Assembly (NCBI GenBank): GCA_030648295.1
Contig: JAUSID010000054.1
Coordinates: 1 to 37,117 of the forward strand
Reading direction: 5' to 3'
DNA: 37,117 nucleotides
Source: Opitutaceae bacterium
GTDB taxonomy: Bacteria; Verrucomicrobiota; Verrucomicrobiia; Opitutales; Opitutaceae
The notes beneath the pieces are model-generated. The model was not told where the DNA came from. It did no database searches and worked only from the letters and a program-made list of their open reading frames with translations. Both the position numbers and the translations under genes were made by a program. This document shows, in pieces, positions 8,164 to 15,739 of this stretch. Every line of letters starts with the position of its first letter. Positions within the stretch are counted from its first letter, which is position 1.

Positions 8164-8780
8164 GGCCGGGGATCGCCGACAATCTCGGCGAGGCGCAGTA
8201 CCTTGGAGCTGATCGTCACGCCGCTCTCCCGGGCAACCCCGACATTAACAATGAGGTGAAGCCGGTTTCGTTCCGTGGCGAGTTGGACGATGCCACCCAT
8301 GCGGGCGAACTGGCTGGCATCGCTAATCGTCAGAATGGGGCGGGCAACGCACTGACTGCGGATGTTGGACCAGTTCGATTGTTCCGACAGCCCCACAAAC
8401 AGCACGTGACACTCGCCGGTCATCCGGCTCGATGAGAACGGACGAACCACCACTTTGCGGCCGTGCCAGGTTTCGCCCTCGGCGAATGACTCGATCAAGT
8501 TCGCGATCGGGTCCCGGCCGACCACACCGACGACGAGCGGTGCATCGGAGGTGGAAAACGCGCTGGCAGGCCACTCGACAAACGAGATGATTTTGAAAAG
8601 TCCAGCCGCCTTGACCGCGGCCTCCTGCGCTTCAGATGCGCGTGCCTTCCCACCAGCCAGCATGCACGCGAACACCAGGCCGACGAACGCGAATACGCGG
8701 GGCCAGCGCGCGAAGCCGCCGCGCCGGCGCGTGAGTCCGTCGAAACGTGAAAGCGGGAGAACGTGATTCAGCGGCGGCAT
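8160..8780 (-). CDS. YfiR family periplasmic protein (DUF4154)
   Basis: 206 residues. A long, Arg-rich N-terminus is followed by a signal segment (about 27-48, ending 'GGKARASEA'), then a compact domain with YfiR-family features: 'AAGLFKIISFVEWP' near the mature start, 'PLVVGVVGRDPIANLI', 'CHVLFVGLS', 'PILTISDASQFARMGGIVQL' and 'VNVGVARESGVTISSKVLRLA' at the end. In Pseudomonas, YfiR is a periplasmic repressor of a membrane diguanylate cyclase. In Verrucomicrobiota and related groups it often sits with a TonB receptor and a sensor kinase, as here. It ends in a 4-bp overlap with the kinase and begins 30 bp after the receptor remnant. Probable role: periplasmic partner of the CHASE8-like kinase. 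Confidence 0.85.
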   Translation of the reverse strand: MPPLNHVLPLSRFDGLTRRRGGFARWPRVFAFVGLVFACMLAGGKARASEAQEAAVKAAGLFKIISFVEWPASAFSTSDAPLVVGVVGRDPIANLIESFAEGETWHGRKVVVRPFSSSRMTGECHVLFVGLSEQSNWSNIRSQCVARPILTISDASQFARMGGIVQLATERNRLHLIVNVGVARESGVTISSKVLRLAEIVGDPRP

Positions 8781-8810
8781 GTGACCCTCGCATAAAACCC
8801 ACGTTCCATT

Positions 8811-9152
8811 TCATGCGCGCCCGGAGAATGGCTGCGGGCGCCGAGCGACGGCGGTGACTTCGAGCGACATCAATTCCTCCAATGTCAGCCGTTTGAGATG
8901 AACGACGGCCGACCCGGCGGCTGCCGGCGGGACCGCGGCGACAAGATCCCTTGACGGGTTGAAGATGGCGGCGGCAACCAGCCCGCTTGCGCAACTGATC
9001 AACCGCCCACGGCGAAATGGGCCGAAGTGGCGGAGCCCGGAACTGCGCGCGGGGTATCGGGATGGCCAAGTCATGGGAGTGGCAATGCGCGTGGGGCGCG
9101 GGATCGCCGGGGGCCGATCAAAAAGCTTCAGCATCGACCGGCTCGCAACCAT
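8811..9152 (-). pseudogene. TonB-dependent receptor, N-terminal stump
   Basis: Only the front of a TonB-dependent receptor is present. After a signal-like segment ('GRLISCASGLVAAAIF') comes the motif 'LKRLTLEELMSLEVTAVAR', which in YfiR-linked receptors directly precedes the plug ('..SLEDLMNLEVTSVSRRP..'). The frame then stops at 8811, ten or so residues later, and the YfiR gene starts 30 bp on. Plug and barrel (normally 600 or more residues) are absent. The start is uncertain (ATG 9152, 9134 or 9074; an open frame runs to 9302). The order receptor-YfiR-kinase matches the usual operon, so the loss is probably an internal deletion rather than a chance resemblance. Confidence 0.65.
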
Positions 9153-9372
9153 TTTGTCGATCTTCCCGGCACGAAGTGAGTTGCATAATGCCCGATGGAG
9201 AGTCATGCCCGCCGCGGACACGGAGCCGGTGCCAGCGATCCGGCGCGCTTCCGGATTCGAAACCCGGCACGTCCGCGCTGAAAACGGCGGCAAAAAAGCC
9301 ATTGACGAAGCGCGGCGCGCTTGGCCTATTAACCGACTTTTCCTTTCACACCGACTGCTCCTGCCTGTTCAC

Positions 9373-9570
9373 ATGTCCATCGAAATCAAGATTCGCAAGA
9401 ACGAGCCCATCGATCGCGCACTGCGTCGCATGAAGAAGAAGCTCGATCGCGAAAACATCATCAAGGGTACGCGCGCCAAGCGCTATTATGAGAAGCCCTG
9501 CGAGCGCCGCCGGCGCAAGGAGAAGGTCCAGGCCTTCACCCAGATGCTTCGCCGCCGCTACGCCGAATAA
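9373..9570 (+). CDS. rpsU: Small ribosomal subunit protein bS21
   Basis: 65 residues, the normal length for bS21. The sequence 'IEIKIRKNEPIDRALRRMKK' and the basic tail 'KPCERRRRKEKVQAFTQML' are diagnostic. It binds the 30S platform near the 3' end of 16S rRNA, close to the anti-Shine-Dalgarno, and aids initiation. The start is ATG 9373; longer open-frame readings upstream are not protein-like. The 25 bases before the ATG are pyrimidine-rich with no purine Shine-Dalgarno. The gene is monocistronic and closed by a strong terminator 32 bp downstream. Confidence 0.97.
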   Translation: MSIEIKIRKNEPIDRALRRMKKKLDRENIIKGTRAKRYYEKPCERRRRKEKVQAFTQMLRRRYAE

Positions 9571-9601
9571 ACCGGACCACGGCCTGTCGCCTTGAAATTT
9601 C

Positions 9602-9635
9602 GCCGCGCCCTGCTAATTGCGGGGTGCGGCTTTTT
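9602..9635 (+). terminator. rpsU: Rho-independent terminator of rpsU
   Basis: A 9-bp GC-rich stem (GCCGCGCCC with GGGTGCGGC, one G-T pair), an 11-nt loop and a TTTTT tract at 9631-9635. It lies 32 bp after the rpsU stop. Confidence 0.9.
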
Positions 9636-9778
9636 CGTGTGCGTTTTCGGCGTGCAAGTTCGCCACCATCGCTTTCGTGTGGGAGCTGTTTCGGCCGGAT
9701 ATTCCAGCTCTTCTCGCGATCGAAATCACACTCTGTGCGAAATCTCATTCTGCCTTCGCCCCTCTTCGCGCCAGCTTC

Positions 9779-9797
9779 AAAACCGCCCGGCGGTTTT
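9779..9797. terminator. Symmetric hairpin with A and T flanks
   Basis: AAAACCGCC-C-GGCGGTTTT is a perfect inverted repeat followed by GTTTT. It could terminate in either direction or act as a leader hairpin for the isomerase gene that starts about 80 bp on. The rest of the 9571-9877 gap shows no gene. Confidence 0.5.
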
Positions 9798-9877
9798 GTT
9801 TTCACCCGCATGAGCCGCAAGGGTGCGGGAACACTCCGTCCGAGCCGTGACGCCACGGGCAAAATGCCAGCGGGAAT

Positions 9878-10840
9878 GTGAAAGCTGCGGGTGAACGCGT
9901 GAAACCGATCCTCGCCCTCTCGACCAGCTGGTGTTCGCACCGGCACAACGATGGCCACACGATGTTGCGCGAGATGGCGGCGCTCGGGTTCGAGTACGTC
10001 GAACTGAGCCACGGCGTCCGCATCACGCTCGTCCCGGGCATCCTGAAGGCGGTGGAGGAGGGTGTGGTCAAGATCAGCTCGACGCATAATTTTTGCCCGC
10101 TGCCGACGGGTGTGGTGCAGGCGGCGCCGAACCTGTTCGAGCCGTCGGTTTCCGAGCATCGGGAGCACGACCAATGGCTCCGGCATACGAAACGATCGAT
10201 CGACTTCGCGGCGCAGGTGAAGGCCCGCGCCCTGGTGTGCCACCTCGGCAGCGTGACGTTTTTCTGGTTCAACCCGGCGCGAAACATCCGCAATTTCCTG
10301 CGTGATCGTCCCGACGCCGGCCGCAGCCCGGATGACAACGGCTATCGCGCGCTCGTGCAGCGTTCGCTCACGAAGCTGCGCAAGCGGATGCGTCCGTTCT
10401 GGGCGCAGACGAAAGCGAGCATCAACGAAGTGCTCGAGTATGCCGGACAGAAGGGGGTGAAGCTCGGATTCGAGAATCGCGAGAAGTTCGAGGAACTCCC
10501 GCTCGACGACGATTACGCGGAGTTCATCGCGGAATTTCCGGTCACCGCGCCGGTGGGTTACTGGCACGACACGGGTCATGCCGACATCAAGGAGGGCATG
10601 GGTCTCCTGAAGCACCGCGAGCACCTGGAGAAGATGGCGCCGCGCCTGCTGGGTTTTCACCTTCACGACGTGAATGCGAACGGGCAGGACCACCAGCCGA
10701 TCGGCGGCGGCCACATCGATTTCAACATGGTGAGTTCGTATTGGCGGCCGGAACACCTGCTCACGCTCGAGCTGAGTCCGAGGGTGACGGTCGACGAGGT
10801 TCGGTTTTCGAAGGAACGGATCGACGCGCTGAGAAAGTAG
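9878..10840 (+). CDS. TIM-barrel sugar phosphate isomerase/epimerase
   Basis: 320 residues from GTG 9878, or 313 from GTG 9899; neither has a strong ribosome site. A xylose-isomerase-like TIM barrel is indicated by 'ALGFEYVELSHG' (barrel strand near residue 45), 'SSTHNFCPLP', 'ALVCHLGSV', 'VKLGFENREKFEELP' (Glu metal ligand), 'VGYWHDTGHADI' (Asp/His ligands), 'LLGFHLHDVNANGQDHQPIGGG' (His ligand) and 'TLELSPRV' (final Glu). These fit the metal site of AP-endonuclease-2/sugar-isomerase proteins. The substrate cannot be told from sequence. It is a single gene flanked by repeats, with no sugar-pathway neighbours. Confidence 0.82.
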   Translation: MKAAGERVKPILALSTSWCSHRHNDGHTMLREMAALGFEYVELSHGVRITLVPGILKAVEEGVVKISSTHNFCPLPTGVVQAAPNLFEPSVSEHREHDQWLRHTKRSIDFAAQVKARALVCHLGSVTFFWFNPARNIRNFLRDRPDAGRSPDDNGYRALVQRSLTKLRKRMRPFWAQTKASINEVLEYAGQKGVKLGFENREKFEELPLDDDYAEFIAEFPVTAPVGYWHDTGHADIKEGMGLLKHREHLEKMAPRLLGFHLHDVNANGQDHQPIGGGHIDFNMVSSYWRPEHLLTLELSPRVTVDEVRFSKERIDALRK

Positions 10841-10895
10841 CGGTCACGCGTCGGCCGCGCCATGGCGAAATCGGTGTAGTGGATCGTGCCTTGCC

Positions 10896-10919
10896 TGGGA
10901 GCGCGGGCGTCCCGCCCGC
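10896..10919. repeat. Dispersed palindrome GCGGGCG-TCC-CGCCCGC
   Basis: TGGGAGC followed by GCGGGCG, TCC, CGCCCGC. The same 24-bp unit recurs at 13734-13757, and inverted or variant copies lie at 13868-13892 and 18267-18291, with a cousin at 153-171. REP-type intergenic palindrome. Confidence 0.85.
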
Positions 10920-10991
10920 AACGAAGCTTTGGCGAAGGTGGGTGTCGACGGCATTCAATCGTTGCGCGCCAGACGCCCGTGCTGCGGATCC

Positions 10992-11097
10992 CTCTTTCTC
11001 GTTCTCTTTATCTTTCTCTTTCTCCGACTGGCCGGCGAACCATGGTGCGAGTCCCACGCGAGAGAAAGAGCACGAGAAAGAGGAAAGAGAAAGAACC
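10992..11097. repeat. Foldback element with TTTCTC arms
   Basis: The left arm (about 10992-11025) is a CTTTCT/TTCTCT-rich pyrimidine run. The right arm (about 11059-11097) is its purine complement (GAGAAAG/GGAAAGAG). The spacer is about 34 bp. A second copy sits at 34596-34669. It fills the gap between the isomerase stop and the convergent mutY stop, where no gene is seen. Confidence 0.8.
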
Positions 11098-11111
11098 AGG
11101 GACGGCAGCGT

Positions 11112-12176
11112 TCAGGTGTCGGCCCGGGACTGGCCTTTGCGGCCGGCGAGGATCTCCGTCACCCAGCGGCGGTGCGGGCCGGAGAGCGAAATCGTTTCGA
11201 GGTCGCGCAGCGCGATCCACACGAGTTCCGGGTGAAGCTTTCGGCGCGGCGGCGGGGCGAGGTGAATCGACTCGGTGATCTGGAAGCGCGTGATCCCGCG
11301 CCGGCGTCTGGCCAGGAGTTCGCCGCGAGCGGCTCGCGCGTGATCGAGGCCGGCGTGTTCCGCCGACGGCAGCTCATGGATGTTCGCGAACCGCCGGGCG
11401 TCGGCCGCGGCACGATGCAACAGCAGCGCGCCGTCGCGCTCGCACCACACGCGGGTGACGTGCTGTTGCTCAATCTGCTTCGGCGCCAGGCGGGGAAACT
11501 TTTCCGGTTCGCCGCGACGCGCGGCGGCGCAATGTGGCCGCACGGGGCAGGTGAGGCACAGCGGATTCTGCCGCAGGCAAACCGTCGCACCGAGTTCCAT
11601 CATCGCCTGGTTGTGATCGCCGGGATTCTCCCGTGACAGCAACGCCGCGGCCGGCGCCGCAAACGCCTTTGCGGCGGCTGAGGAATCGCGGAAAAGTGTC
11701 GAATCAGCCGTGAGCCGCGCGAGGATTCGGACGACATTGCCGTCAACGCAGGCCGCGGTTTCACCAAACGCGATGCTCGTGATGGCGGCCGCGGTGTAGG
11801 GCCCGACTCCGGGAAGTTCGCGCCATTCCGCCGGGGTGCGGGGAATCACGGGACGTGAGACAATCTCCCGCGCGAGCCGGTGCAGGTTGCGCGCCCGCGA
11901 ATAATAGCCGAGTCCCTCCCAGCGCTTCAGCACCTCGGCCTCGCTGGCGGCGGCGAGCGCGCCGAAATCCGGCAGCGCGAAGAGCCAGCGCGCAAAATAC
12001 GGGAGCACGGTTTTCACCTGCGTCTGTTGCAGCATGAATTCGCTCACCACCGTTTTGTAGAGTGACGCTGACTGGCGCCACGGCAGCGGCCGCGCGTTCG
12101 TGCGATACCACGCCAGCAACGTGCGCTGAAATTCAGCGGGCGCGACGGGGGGGATTTTTTCGGTGGATCGTGGCAT
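11112..12176 (-). CDS. mutY: A/G-specific adenine DNA glycosylase
   Basis: 354 residues from ATG 12176; the open frame continues to a TTG at 12212. MutY removes adenine mispaired with 8-oxoguanine. Visible: the helical region 'EFMLQQTQVKTVLPYF' with catalytic Glu, helix-hairpin-helix 'LPGVGPYTAAAI' followed by 'CVDGNVVRILARL' with catalytic Asp, and a 4Fe-4S loop Cys-X6-Cys-X2-Cys-X5-Cys ('CLRQNPLCLTCPVRPHC'). The C-terminal ~130 residues form a NUDIX-like 8-oxoG recognition domain that is poorly conserved here. It is divergent from rnhC across a short shared promoter region. Confidence 0.95.
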   Translation of the reverse strand: MPRSTEKIPPVAPAEFQRTLLAWYRTNARPLPWRQSASLYKTVVSEFMLQQTQVKTVLPYFARWLFALPDFGALAAASEAEVLKRWEGLGYYSRARNLHRLAREIVSRPVIPRTPAEWRELPGVGPYTAAAITSIAFGETAACVDGNVVRILARLTADSTLFRDSSAAAKAFAAPAAALLSRENPGDHNQAMMELGATVCLRQNPLCLTCPVRPHCAAARRGEPEKFPRLAPKQIEQQHVTRVWCERDGALLLHRAAADARRFANIHELPSAEHAGLDHARAARGELLARRRRGITRFQITESIHLAPPPRRKLHPELVWIALRDLETISLSGPHRRWVTEILAGRKGQSRADT

Positions 12177-12262
12177 CGCTTCGATCGCCGTGAAGACGAG
12201 CCGTTGGCGCAAGGCGAATTTTCTCCTTTGCGCTTTCGGGACCTTTTTGCGCCGATCCGCCG

Positions 12263-13273
12263 ATGCCGAAAAACGCCGAGGATGCCGACGCGCCGAAGAA
12301 GCTCGCGTCGTACACCGTCAAACTGGATGACGCCCAGATGGAGAAGCTCCGGGCGATCCTGGTCGCGAAGGGGTGGATGCCCTTCGAGGTCGCCTACACG
12401 CGCTTCGCTTTCAAGGCCGATCACCTGAAGGTGAACGTGTCCGCATATACGAGTGGCAAGGTCGTCATCGCCGGCAAGGGCACGGAGGATTTCGTCCGTG
12501 ACGTGATCGAACCGGAGATCACTGGCGCGGCGAAGCTGGGCTACGACGAGGTCCTGCACCCGGATTGGTTCGAATCGCACGCGGGGCTCGACGAGAGCGG
12601 CAAGGGCGATTTTTTCGGGCCGGTCGTGGCGGCGACCGTGATTGCAGATCGCCCGGCGGTCGAGTCGTGGATCAAGGTGGGGGTGAAGGATTCAAAACGG
12701 ATTGCGGAGCTCCAGATCATCAAGCTCGATCAAATCATCCGCGAAACGCGCGGCGCCGTGGTGCGCACGTGTTTTTGCGGCATGCCCAAATACAACGAGC
12801 TGATGGCAAAACCGGGCGCGAACCTCAACCGGCTGCTCGCCTGGCAGCATGCGACCGCGCTCGAACAGGCGCTCGTGGCCAAGCGCGTCCCATGGGGATT
12901 GCTGGACCAGTTTTCCGAGCAGCCGCTCGCGCAGCGCGAGCTGGCGAAAAAAGGCGTCAAGGACTTCGACCTCAGGATGCGGACCAAAGCCGAAGAGGAT
13001 CCGGTCGTCGCCGCGGCGTCGATCGTTGCGCGCGCCGAATTCCAGCGGCAGATGGGCCTGCTTTCCAAACGATTCGGCGAGAAACTGCAAAAGGGTGCGA
13101 GTGCGCTGGTGAAGGAACAAGGGCGCCGGATCATTGAAAAATTCGGCGCGACGGCGCTGGGCGATTTCGCGAAGCTGCATTTTCGTACCGCGTACGAAGT
13201 CGTCGCCGCGGCCGGCAAACTCCACGAACTGCCGCTGCGGGAGCCGAAGGAACGCGTCGAGTGGGAGCGGTAG
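12263..13273 (+). CDS. rnhC: Ribonuclease HIII
   Basis: 336 residues. The N-terminal ~90 residues form the TBP-like substrate-binding domain of RNase HIII ('SYTVKLDDAQMEKLRAIL', 'SGKVVIAGKGTEDFV'). The catalytic domain starts with 'GLDESGKGDFFGPVV', the Asp-Glu pair typical of HIII, followed by 'GVKDSKRI' and 'AAASIVARAEF'. It cleaves the RNA strand of RNA-DNA hybrids. The stop codon TAG at 13271-13273 is the first three bases of a palindromic element (13271-13364). RNase HII is encoded 1.4 kb downstream, so both type 2 enzymes are present. Confidence 0.93.
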   Translation: MPKNAEDADAPKKLASYTVKLDDAQMEKLRAILVAKGWMPFEVAYTRFAFKADHLKVNVSAYTSGKVVIAGKGTEDFVRDVIEPEITGAAKLGYDEVLHPDWFESHAGLDESGKGDFFGPVVAATVIADRPAVESWIKVGVKDSKRIAELQIIKLDQIIRETRGAVVRTCFCGMPKYNELMAKPGANLNRLLAWQHATALEQALVAKRVPWGLLDQFSEQPLAQRELAKKGVKDFDLRMRTKAEEDPVVAAASIVARAEFQRQMGLLSKRFGEKLQKGASALVKEQGRRIIEKFGATALGDFAKLHFRTAYEVVAAAGKLHELPLREPKERVEWER

Positions 13274-13364
13274 CCCGCATTTTTCAGATTCTGCGTGCCA
13301 CTCAGGGTTCCTTCGTCTTCGTCCATGATGTCGGCCATCGCAGCTCTCAAGTTCATGCGGGCTA
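13271..13364. repeat. 94-bp TAG-ended palindromic element A (copy 1)
   Basis: Perfect 10-bp terminal inverted repeats TAGCCCGCAT and ATGCGGGCTA. The interior matches, in reverse complement, the 94-bp element at 17245-17338 (most positions identical by eye). Its first three bases are the rnhC stop codon. Confidence 0.9.
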
Positions 13365-13429
13365 AATGCAAAATGCGCCGGAGGCGCACAAGCCGCCGCG
13401 GTTTACCCGCCTCCGGCGGGTTTTGCCCT

Positions 13430-13521
13430 TAGCCGGGAAATCGTGGAGCGCGCGCCGGCGCACGGCACAAGCGAACACGCTGCGCGTTCGCAGCGGAGCA
13501 GAGGGTGAAATTTCCCGGCTA
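13430..13521. repeat. 92-bp TAG-ended palindromic element B (copy 1)
   Basis: Perfect 12-bp terminal inverted repeats TAGCCGGGAAAT and ATTTCCCGGCTA. It is homologous to 17123-17215 in reverse complement (shared interior 'CGAACACGC' and 'GTGAAATTTCCCGGCTA'). A hairpin linker (13386-13422, arms around GCCGGAGGCG and CGCCTCCGGC) separates it from element A. Confidence 0.88.
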
Positions 13522-13540
13522 GGCCAGGGCTTTAGAAAAA

Positions 13541-13556
13541 CGACCGGGGGCGGTCG
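13541..13556. repeat. Hairpin CGACCG-GGGG-CGGTCG
   Basis: A perfect 6-bp stem; an identical hairpin occurs at 13804-13819, both followed by a similar '..TCCCA' context. One copy lies after, and one inside, the SRPBCC remnant. Confidence 0.75.
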
Positions 13557-13569
13557 CGATCCCACGTGG

Positions 13570-13860
13570 TCACCTGCTCGCGATTTTGATCCGTTTCAAA
13601 TACTCGCGAATGGCGGCGTCCCAATTGCCGATGAATTCGCGAAACGCCTCGTCGGTCATGCCGGAAATGTACGCGTCGCCGGCCGCGGAGAGCCCGGTGT
13701 AGCGGTAGCTGACCTCCACGGATTTGCCCGCCCTGGGAGCGCGGGCGTCCCGCCCGCATGCGATGTCCGGTCCGTTTCGGGCATTGCGGGCGTAACGATC
13801 ATGCGACCGGGGGCGGTCGTGCTCCCATTCAAACGTCACGCAATACGTGACGTGTTCCCC
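13570..13860 (-). pseudogene. SRPBCC-domain protein remnant broken by repeats
   Basis: The last 52 residues before the stop at 13570 ('VEVSYRYTGLSAAGD', 'FREFIGNWDAAIREYL') resemble the C-terminal strand and long helix of SRPBCC/polyketide-cyclase-like lipid-binding proteins. An eleven-residue strand 'GEHVTYCVTFE' lies 33 residues upstream in the same frame. Between them is DNA from the dispersed palindromes (13734-13757, 13804-13819), translated as 'GRDARAP'-type filler. Another palindrome (13868-13892) sits just upstream, and no N-terminal half is present. A normal SRPBCC domain is 130-160 residues. I read this as a decayed gene invaded by repeats. The family call is moderate. Confidence 0.5.
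13734..13757. repeat. Dispersed GCGGGCG palindrome inside the SRPBCC remnant
   Basis: Same 24 bases as 10896-10919. It interrupts the reading frame of the SRPBCC remnant without shifting it. Confidence 0.85.
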
Positions 13861-13867
13861 AATGCTT

Positions 13868-13892
13868 TGCGGGCGAGAAGCCCGCGCTCCCA
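13868..13892. repeat. Inverted copy of the GCGGGCG palindrome
   Basis: Reverse complement of the TGGGAGCGCGGGC unit, with a changed loop. It marks the upstream edge of the SRPBCC remnant. Confidence 0.8.
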
Positions 13893-13941
13893 GGTGCGCC
13901 GACGACTTATCGGAATTCTCTCTGGGGAATCGGCGGATCGA

Positions 13942-14018
13942 AGTGGCTGCGGCATCCTGCCGCAGGTTCATTCGAGAGTGCAGTGAAAACATCTGCGGCT
14001 GGAAGCCGCAGCCACTTG
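13942..14018. repeat. Element with GTGGCTGCGGC inverted ends (copy 1)
   Basis: Terminal inverted repeats AAGTGGCTGCGGC and GCCGCAGCCACTT (13 bp, perfect), each followed by its own small hairpin (GGCATCCTGCC and GGCTGGAAGCC type). Other copies: 18348-18491 and 34497-34585. Confidence 0.85.
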
Positions 14019-14065
14019 CGATGCGGGCGAGACGCCCCAGGGAAACGCCTTCTGTCGCCGGCCGG

Positions 14066-14587
14066 CTACGCGACGCCTTTGGGCCGGGCGGTGGCGGTTT
14101 CGGTTTTCTTCTTTTCGGACTCGGCCAGCGCACGGATGTAGGCGGTGAAGTCCGCGTCCTCGCCCTCGAGCAGATTCGGCAGCGCCTCGCGAAATTCGGA
14201 GCGGCGCACCCATTCGCCCATGTAGTCCTCCCACGACTGCCAGAGCCGGCGCGCCTGCTTGTCCATGTCGTCTTCGTACACCAGCAGGTACGCGCGTTCG
14301 AAGAGCGAGATGAGGATGCCGAAAATCGCCAGCCGCCGCTCCTTCTGCTCCTCCGTCAAATCGTGGCGAATCCCCTCCTGGCGGAGCAGATGCAGGTCCG
14401 CGTTGTCGAGCACGAGCTTCAGGAACTCGCGGTATTCGTCCGACAGCCGCTGGAAAATCTCCTCCTCCTCGTTTTGCCGCTCCTTCCGCTGTTCATACAC
14501 GAACACCAGAATCGCGAGCGGCAGGCCAAGAACAGTGACGACATAGCTCAGGAGCTCCCACGTTTCACGCATGTCCATGCGAAGCAT
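14066..14587 (-). CDS. Small membrane-anchored protein of unknown function
   Basis: 173 residues. One transmembrane helix near the N-terminus (about 13-30, 'YVVTVLGLPLAILVFVYE') is followed by a highly charged, largely helical cytoplasmic part ('EQRKERQNEEEEIFQRLSDE' onward, likely coiled coil about 32-60) with conserved-looking aromatic residues ('YLLVYEDDMDKQ', 'LWQSWEDYMGEW'). An AAAAAGGA ribosome site about 8 nt before ATG 14587 supports this start. Proteins of this shape occur as uncharacterised single-pass proteins in many bacteria; no function is claimed. Its TAG stop is followed by CCGGCCGG, faintly like the ends of the TAG elements. The gap to rnhB (14588-14673) is the divergent promoter region. 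Confidence 0.75.
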   Translation of the reverse strand: MLRMDMRETWELLSYVVTVLGLPLAILVFVYEQRKERQNEEEEIFQRLSDEYREFLKLVLDNADLHLLRQEGIRHDLTEEQKERRLAIFGILISLFERAYLLVYEDDMDKQARRLWQSWEDYMGEWVRRSEFREALPNLLEGEDADFTAYIRALAESEKKKTETATARPKGVA

Positions 14588-14673
14588 AGCTAAGTCCTTT
14601 TTGAATCAAACACCAGCGAAGGCCGGAGCGCGGATGCTTGCCACCACCGGGGGTGCTGCCATCACATCGCGCC

Positions 14674-15438
14674 ATGAAGCGCCGCCAGCTGCGCGGTTTC
14701 GATCTGAAGCAAATCAACGGGGTCAATCACCTCATCGGGGTCGATGAGGTGGGTCGCGGCGCGTTCGCCGGTCCGGTGGTCGCGGCAGCAGTGGTGGTGT
14801 CCCGCGATTTTCTGGAAAGCCGCTGGGCGGTGGTGAAGGGCGGCCGGGTGAACGACTCGAAGGTGCTCACGGCCGAGCAGCGGCAGGAACTTTGGGAGGA
14901 GTTCGAGAAACTCGCCGCGCAGGGGCAGATTCATGCGCACCACGGCGCGGCGAGCGTGACCGAAATCGAGGAGCTCAACATTCTCGGCGCGACCAAGCTC
15001 GCGATGCGGCGGGCGCTGGGAGCGCTGTATCCACCGGAGGCGTTCGAGCCCGTCCGGACCGAACCCGATTTGTTCTCGAGCCTGGAGGAGCGGAAGGCAT
15101 TTCACCCCGTGGTCTCCGCCCGCATCCTGATCGACGGACTGTCGTTGCGCGGTTTCCCGTATCCACACACCGCATTCATCAATGGCGATGCGCGCTCGCT
15201 CTGCATCGCGATGGCTTCGATCGTGGCAAAGGTCCAGCGCGACCGGTTGATGGTGGAGTTGGAAACCCGGTTTCCCGGCTACGGTTTTGCCCGGCACAAG
15301 GGCTACGGGACCGAGGACCATCGCGAGGCCGTGCTGCGGCTGGGCAAGTGCACCGAACACCGCGAAGCATTCCTGCGGAAGCTGCTCGCCGTCCGGATCG
15401 ATCCCGCGCAGATGGATTTCCTGGCGACGCATGATTGA
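14674..15438 (+). CDS. rnhB: Ribonuclease HII
   Basis: 254 residues from ATG 14674. The motif 'IGVDEVGRGAFAGPVVAAAVV' opens the catalytic domain (Asp-Glu pair). 'VNDSKVLT' follows, the third catalytic Asp is in 'ILIDGL', and the fourth region is 'AMASIVAKVQRDRLM'. 'FARHKGYGTEDHREAVLRLG' matches the RNase HII C-terminal part. A ~30-residue insertion (about 120-150, 'PPEAFEPVRTEPDLFSSLEE') is longer than in the E. coli enzyme. It excises ribonucleotides from DNA and degrades RNA in hybrids. Single gene. Confidence 0.95.
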   Translation: MKRRQLRGFDLKQINGVNHLIGVDEVGRGAFAGPVVAAAVVVSRDFLESRWAVVKGGRVNDSKVLTAEQRQELWEEFEKLAAQGQIHAHHGAASVTEIEELNILGATKLAMRRALGALYPPEAFEPVRTEPDLFSSLEERKAFHPVVSARILIDGLSLRGFPYPHTAFINGDARSLCIAMASIVAKVQRDRLMVELETRFPGYGFARHKGYGTEDHREAVLRLGKCTEHREAFLRKLLAVRIDPAQMDFLATHD

Positions 15439-15739
15439 CACGAATTTTTGATTCTCGATTTTCGATGCGGGATGCGCGATTCAACCGCGGATCGGCGAGG
15501 TTAAGGCAGGAGTAACCGCGAATGGACGCGAATTCACGGAGCCAAGAGATCGTCTGCTGCATTCGCGTTGATTCGCGTTCATTCGCGGTTGATCTCCGGG
15601 CATCTTGATTTGGATGCGCATCTCGTCTGATCATTCGCGGGCCGCATTATTCGGATCGCGATTCGCGGGCTGGCCCCATAATCACGATGGTTCTTCGCGC
15701 GCGGTTGAAAATCCGCAATCCGCAATCCGAAATTGATCC
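15439..15739. repeat. Foldback region with CGCGAAT units before the PAS kinase
   Basis: No gene seen. Arms 15514-15533 and 15571-15590 are complementary at 19 of 20 positions; the right arm is built from three copies of ATTCGCG(TTG/TTC/GTT). Just upstream, 15449-15482 has loose GATTCTCGATTTTCG-like units. Just downstream, 15711-15735 repeats the GCAATCC/GAAAT unit also seen at 1743-1920. Confidence 0.75.

Noticed and set aside
6238-8259. 673-codon plus-strand frame opposite the sensor kinase
   Set aside because: Antisense shadow; the minus strand has HAMP, PAS, HisKA and HATPase motifs.
8959-9372. N-terminal extension of bS21
   Set aside because: bS21 is complete from ATG 9373 and the extension is not protein-like.
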